From contig PAQS01000019.1 of assembly GCA_002709385.1 (NCBI GenBank), forward strand, positions 62,001 to 126,000: a DNA stretch of 64,000 nucleotides, read 5' to 3'. The stretch comes from Waddliaceae bacterium. Lineage in GTDB: Bacteria > Chlamydiota > Chlamydiia > Chlamydiales > GCA-2709385. Numbering within the stretch: the stretch's first letter is position 1; each line of letters starts with the position of its first letter. The notes under the pieces were generated by a model, which saw only the letters and a program-made list of their open reading frames with translations, searched no databases and had not been told where the DNA came from. Both the position numbers and the translations under genes were made by a program. Positions 60,593 through 64,000 of the stretch are shown one piece after another.

Positions 60593-61669
60593 ATGAGCTT
60601 AGAAAGCCGTATAAAATCAGCACAGCGTCTACTTAAAAATTTCGATACTGACGCTATGTTGATTGAAAACCCAATCGATCTATTTTATTTGACCCAAGAA
60701 AATTTATCTGCCGGATCTCTTTTGATCACTTCTTCATCCGCAGAATTATATGTCGATGGTCGCTATTACGAAACTTGTAAGAGCAATTGCTCATTAGCTG
60801 TACACCTCTCTAACACTGACTCTCTCAATAAACGTATTGCTGAATTGTCATTGAAAAAACTAAGTATCGATAGTACCTATACTTCTGTTCAGAGATATAC
60901 TGAGCTAAAACAGACAAATAACTGTAACATTTGTACTATTCCAGGGCCCATCTTAGAAATTCGTTCTATAAAAGATCACGATGAAATCCAAGCTCTTCAA
61001 AAAGCTGCAGACCTAGGATCTGAAGGATACCGTTACTTACTCACGCAAATTCGTGAAGGAATTAGTGAGCGGCAGCTCGCCTTAAAACTTGAAATGTTTT
61101 GGTTAGAGCAGGGAGCTGATGGACTTGCTTTTTCTCCTATTATTGCCTTCGGAAAAAACAGTTCCAAACCCCACTATCACCCCTCTCCTGAAGTAACATT
61201 GGAAAAAGGACAAAATATTCTTATCGATATTGGGGTCCAACTCAATGGCTATCATTCAGACATGACTCGAGTTGTATTTTTCGATCAGCCCGATCCATAT
61301 TTAGAAAAAATTTATCATATTGTACGCGAAGCTCAAGAAAAAGCTTTAAGTAACTGTTATGAAGGTGTGAGTGTAAGAGAACTTGATAGTTCTGCTCGTG
61401 ACTTTATTGCAGACCAAGGGTATGGAGATCGCTTTACCCATGGACTAGGACATGGTGTGGGACTAGAAGTTCATGAATATCCTAGCCTACGTTTAGCAGA
61501 AGAAAATAAGCATAAAAAACTCAAAAAAAACATGGTTCTTACCCTAGAGCCTGGAATTTATCTTCCTGATTTAGGGGGAGTTAGAATAGAAGACACTGTT
61601 GTAGTAGGGCAAGAAAGCTGTACCAACCTTAGCTCTCCTAGTAAAGAATTACACATCATTACCTACTAG
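60593..61669 (+). CDS. pepP: Xaa-Pro aminopeptidase (M24 family)
   Basis: The 358-residue peptidase removes N-terminal residues before proline. It has a creatinase-type N-terminal domain and a pita-bread catalytic domain. The dimetal ligands appear in order in LIDIGVQLNGYHSDMTRVVF (two Asp, about 213-232), GLGHGVGLEVHEYP (His, about 284-297), LTLEPGIYLP (Glu, about 318) and VRIEDTVVV (Glu, about 331-339). Length is typical for short bacterial PepP/PepQ. It lies 11 bases downstream of mutL, so the two share a transcript. The symbol follows chlamydial usage; PepQ (dipeptidase) activity cannot be excluded. Confidence 0.93.
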   Translation: MSLESRIKSAQRLLKNFDTDAMLIENPIDLFYLTQENLSAGSLLITSSSAELYVDGRYYETCKSNCSLAVHLSNTDSLNKRIAELSLKKLSIDSTYTSVQRYTELKQTNNCNICTIPGPILEIRSIKDHDEIQALQKAADLGSEGYRYLLTQIREGISERQLALKLEMFWLEQGADGLAFSPIIAFGKNSSKPHYHPSPEVTLEKGQNILIDIGVQLNGYHSDMTRVVFFDQPDPYLEKIYHIVREAQEKALSNCYEGVSVRELDSSARDFIADQGYGDRFTHGLGHGVGLEVHEYPSLRLAEENKHKKLKKNMVLTLEPGIYLPDLGGVRIEDTVVVGQESCTNLSSPSKELHIITY

Positions 61670-61769
61670 CTTTCATTGAATTTTTTTTAATAATATCCGA
61701 TATAGTAGTTAATGAAGGGCTACCGGCAACTTCTTTGTACCTGGTAAAACAAAACCATTAGTTTCTAGC

Positions 61770-62861
61770 ATGATGCAATATTTTACTCCTTTTCTTCTAA
61801 GTGCCGGAAACGGAATACTGAAGAATTATGATGGCGGAACCAACCCTATTCTCGTTGTTATTTTCCTTATTCTCCTCTGCTTTATCATTTTATGTGGGAT
61901 TGCATATCTTGTTTGGGAAGCTTTAAAAATACTAAAGTTTAACAAAGTCTGTACACAATCACACCTCACCGGAGAAGAAATTGGCTTTTTAAGAACATTT
62001 ATTCGACGTCTTCATATTAAACACCCTCTTAAAGTACTTACTAAGAGATCTGAATATGATAGCTTTATGAACAAAGTAAGCCATTACTATGAATCTCTAA
62101 ACCTGTCTGAAGAAGATTTATTACCGGATGTTCAAGCTTTTAGTAAAATAAGACAGAAATTATCTTTTACTCATAAATTTCGCAGTAAGCGTTTGAGTTC
62201 TTCTCGTGCCATTCCTGTTGGACATAATCTACAAATCACACACTATGATTTAGAATCCAAATCACTGACAGCATTTAAATCTAAAATCCTACAAAACAAT
62301 GATTTCTATATTAATATTAGTCCTCCTCCAGGAGACTACGATGTAGAAATGTTTCTTAAACCCGGCAGTAAACAGAGATTAGAAGTTTGTTTTCGCCGTC
62401 CTAAAGAGCCTGAATATCTTTTTGACAGTATGCTTATTCGCACATCAACCAATCCACGACCTATGTGGTACATTCGCCACTCAGATACTCTTTCCAAAGG
62501 TGATCCATTAAAAAAATTAGACATTCCAGGAAGTGTTCTTATTACACATGCAGATAGTTCTGAAACAGAAGACGAAGAAGAGTCAGACGAAGGTAAAGAG
62601 TTTAGCATGCGTATCGCAGCCCTTAGTAACCGTGAATGCCTATTTACTATCGAAAATCTAGATCGTCCACTCAATGGTGACCACAAAATACTAATGAGTT
62701 TTGAACTCAATAAAATCCCCCTAACAACCAGGGGAAAAATTATAAAATCTGTTAAACGCAAAGACTCCTTATCTTATCTAGCTAGCTTCAATGATTTAAG
62801 CCCAGAAGACTACGTTACCATTACAACATTTGCCATTCAGAAAAAGTCGGGAAAAAAATAA
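61770..62861 (+). CDS. Membrane-anchored YcgR/YpfB-like PilZ-domain protein
   Basis: The 363-residue protein has one membrane helix (NPILVVIFLILLCFIILCGIAYLV in two parts, about 25-48). A helical region (about 60-130) follows. Residues about 150-245 look like the YcgR/YpfB N-terminal barrel (VGHNLQITHYDLES, FYINISPPPGDYDVEMFLKP, RLEVCFRRPKEPEYLFDSML), and an acidic linker leads to a PilZ-like barrel (about 280-360, MRIAALSNRECLFTIEN, LASFNDLSPEDYVTIT). The c-di-GMP-binding RxxxR motif that should lie between the barrels is not evident: DPLKKLDIPGS stands in its place. It could be a degenerate c-di-GMP sensor. It lies 101 bases after pepP and 15 bases before the next gene. Confidence 0.72.
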   Translation: MMQYFTPFLLSAGNGILKNYDGGTNPILVVIFLILLCFIILCGIAYLVWEALKILKFNKVCTQSHLTGEEIGFLRTFIRRLHIKHPLKVLTKRSEYDSFMNKVSHYYESLNLSEEDLLPDVQAFSKIRQKLSFTHKFRSKRLSSSRAIPVGHNLQITHYDLESKSLTAFKSKILQNNDFYINISPPPGDYDVEMFLKPGSKQRLEVCFRRPKEPEYLFDSMLIRTSTNPRPMWYIRHSDTLSKGDPLKKLDIPGSVLITHADSSETEDEEESDEGKEFSMRIAALSNRECLFTIENLDRPLNGDHKILMSFELNKIPLTTRGKIIKSVKRKDSLSYLASFNDLSPEDYVTITTFAIQKKSGKK

Positions 62862-62876
62862 AAAGGTAGTAGCTCA

Positions 62877-63605
62877 ATGTTTCGATCTATTTTATGTCTA
62901 TGCATCTTATCCATAAGCTACGGATTTTTAAGCCTCAATGCTGCAGGCTATGATTTATCTTTGGTACCTGAAAAACCTCCCAAATCTCGTATCCTAGGGG
63001 TTCAATTTGGATCATCTCCAGCTGTACTTGCAAGAAGCTTAGCTAAAATGGGATTAATTCTCATCGGCCAAGAACAAGAAGGAATACGTGGTGAACAGAG
63101 AAAATACCGCTATCAGGGTATTCCACAAGGAATGGAAATAAGAAACGGTGAGAGCGAATTTCTCTTTTATGAAAATGAACTTATCGGAATGAATCTCTAC
63201 TTTCCTCCATCCTATCGAAACTTTCTTACAGTCCGTCACCAACTCATTAACTCTATGGGAGATCGATTTAAGGTAGATAAAAAGCAAGAAGCCATGGAAC
63301 CTGTTTTACGCACACAGTTGGCGCACTTAAGAAAAAATGAATTTTCTTCTCATTCTGAAGAAGCAATTAGTAAATCCATGAATCAAGGAAACACCTTCTT
63401 TTACTACTTTCTTGATGACACGCGCAATGAACTCAACGTAAGGCTCTCTTTTGCATCTCGAATCAGTGAAAGTGGAAATAAAATTCCTCAATTAAAACTA
63501 CACTACAGCCTACAATCAGCTGTTGAAAAGATGCAAAATACACACGATAAAGCAGATGAAAAAGATCACGATGCAATTTTACCTAACACAGATTCACTAC
63601 TTTGA
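62877..63605 (+). CDS. Secreted hypothetical protein
   Basis: The 242-residue protein has a signal peptide (MFRSILCLCILSISYGFLSL, cleavage near LNAAG) and a soluble mature domain of alternating strands and helices with FGSSPAVLARSLAKMGLILIGQE, LYFPPSYRNFLTVRHQLINS and TFFYYFLDDTRNELNVRLSF. No family is recognised. The C-terminal 30 residues are polar and probably disordered. The gene starts 15 bases after the PilZ-like gene, so the pair is an operon. An envelope or periplasmic role is likely from the export signal only. Confidence 0.72.
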   Translation: MFRSILCLCILSISYGFLSLNAAGYDLSLVPEKPPKSRILGVQFGSSPAVLARSLAKMGLILIGQEQEGIRGEQRKYRYQGIPQGMEIRNGESEFLFYENELIGMNLYFPPSYRNFLTVRHQLINSMGDRFKVDKKQEAMEPVLRTQLAHLRKNEFSSHSEEAISKSMNQGNTFFYYFLDDTRNELNVRLSFASRISESGNKIPQLKLHYSLQSAVEKMQNTHDKADEKDHDAILPNTDSLL

Positions 63606-63765
63606 TTTCCTCCTAATGGGCGAAAACATCGATTAAACAAAATGCTTATACTTGTCTAAATCAATAGATTCCTCTTTTAAAAGATATATATTTATATAAA
63701 TAGAAATGAAAAGTAATAACAATATATAGTAAAATATAAATTATTATAATTATCTGAATGGCTCT

Positions 63766-64000
63766 ATGTTAAAAAAACTAACTTTTAGAAGTAAGCTTTT
63801 TTCTTTTCATATAATACTCGCACTCATTCTTTTGCTTATACTTCCTCCTTTGGTGACGAGTTATACTCCTCCTATTGTCACGATGTTGCTGCAAACGAGA
63901 ATACAAGACCTTGTTAAATCTATAGAAAATTCTTCTGATGAAGAAACACTCCATAAAATTATCAATGATCGCTTGGCTCTAGCTTTTCTTCGCATTACCA
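63766..64000 (+). CDS. N-terminal part of a membrane protein (3' end outside window), possibly a sensor kinase
   Basis: An open frame starts at ATG 63766 and runs to the window edge without a stop (78 residues). It encodes MLKKLTFRSKLFSF, a hydrophobic helix IILALILLLILPPLV and an extracytoplasmic start of TSYTPPIVTMLLQTRIQDLV, then SIENSSDEETLHKIINDRLA. A basic N-terminus, one helix and a periplasmic helical stretch are the usual start of sensor histidine kinases and methyl-accepting proteins, but the kinase domain is not visible, so this is a guess. The 160-base spacer before it is very AT-rich and may hold its promoter. Confidence 0.55.
   Translation, partial: MLKKLTFRSKLFSFHIILALILLLILPPLVTSYTPPIVTMLLQTRIQDLVKSIENSSDEETLHKIINDRLALAFLRIT

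Noticed and set aside
62336-62761. 141-codon antisense frame inside the PilZ-like gene
   Set aside because: It is contained in a better gene, rich in Ser and Arg as a mirror of acidic coding sequence, and has no recognisable domain.

Overview
The window is a dense, AT-rich stretch of a bacterial chromosome and almost certainly comes from a member of the Chlamydiota outside the classical Chlamydiaceae (Parachlamydia/Simkania/Waddlia-like). The evidence is: DNA topoisomerase I carrying a C-terminal SWIB domain; a double-length ThyX; tandem tyrosine/tryptophan permeases; an OmcB-like DUF11 envelope protein; the order nth-mnmE-psd-TPR gene; and the pair mutL-pepP. I recall all of these as chlamydial traits. 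The species cannot be named from the sequence alone.

Layout. 1-6 kb: end of topA, a DHH phosphoesterase, a Gfo/Idh/MocA oxidoreductase fused to a glyoxalase-fold domain, and an unknown protein. 6-13.6 kb: a minus-strand run thyX-tyrP-tyrP-trpS-uvrB-osmC, probably one transcription unit ending at a hairpin near 5.9 kb. 13.7-17 kb: a membrane HExxH protein, an alpha/beta hydrolase and rpoN. 17.4-24.2 kb: a tiny His-rich lipoprotein, a glycosyltransferase, one polypeptide that fuses all three partner-switching functions (RsbU-, RsbW- and RsbV-like), two sugar-transferase-type genes and a secreted PEP-CTERM protein. 24.3-32.9 kb: an accessory region with a large Rhs/YD-repeat protein ending in a serine-hydrolase-like tip and preceded by a C9 tract, a possible cysteine-peptidase-like protein, and a gene beside its own truncated copy. 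32.9-41 kb: pgi, then a tightly coupled operon of TPR protein, exosortase, small membrane protein and EpsI-like protein, facing an AlkP-superfamily/nucleotidyltransferase pair. 41-64 kb: mostly housekeeping genes (ruvC, ruvA, nth, mnmE, psd, eno, rsgA, an SpoU methyltransferase, a CCA-adding type enzyme, mutL, pepP), mixed with a likely pseudokinase, TPR and envelope proteins, a PilZ-like protein and the start of an unidentified membrane protein.

How the parts may work together. The most striking system is an exosortase/PEP-CTERM protein-sorting pathway in a chlamydia. The substrate (23332-24126) has a signal peptide, a DUF4114-like domain and a C-terminal PEP-TM-basic tail. The transpeptidase-like exosortase (36693-37499) keeps its Cys/Arg/His triad, and its EpsI-like partner lies two genes downstream. 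The substrate follows an undecaprenyl-phosphate sugar transferase gene and a signalling gene. In other phyla exosortases are often found with exopolysaccharide genes, so the two loci 13 kb apart may form one surface-assembly system. That functional link is inference.

No rRNA, tRNA, CRISPR array, insertion sequence or prophage was recognised by eye. Small RNAs cannot be excluded.
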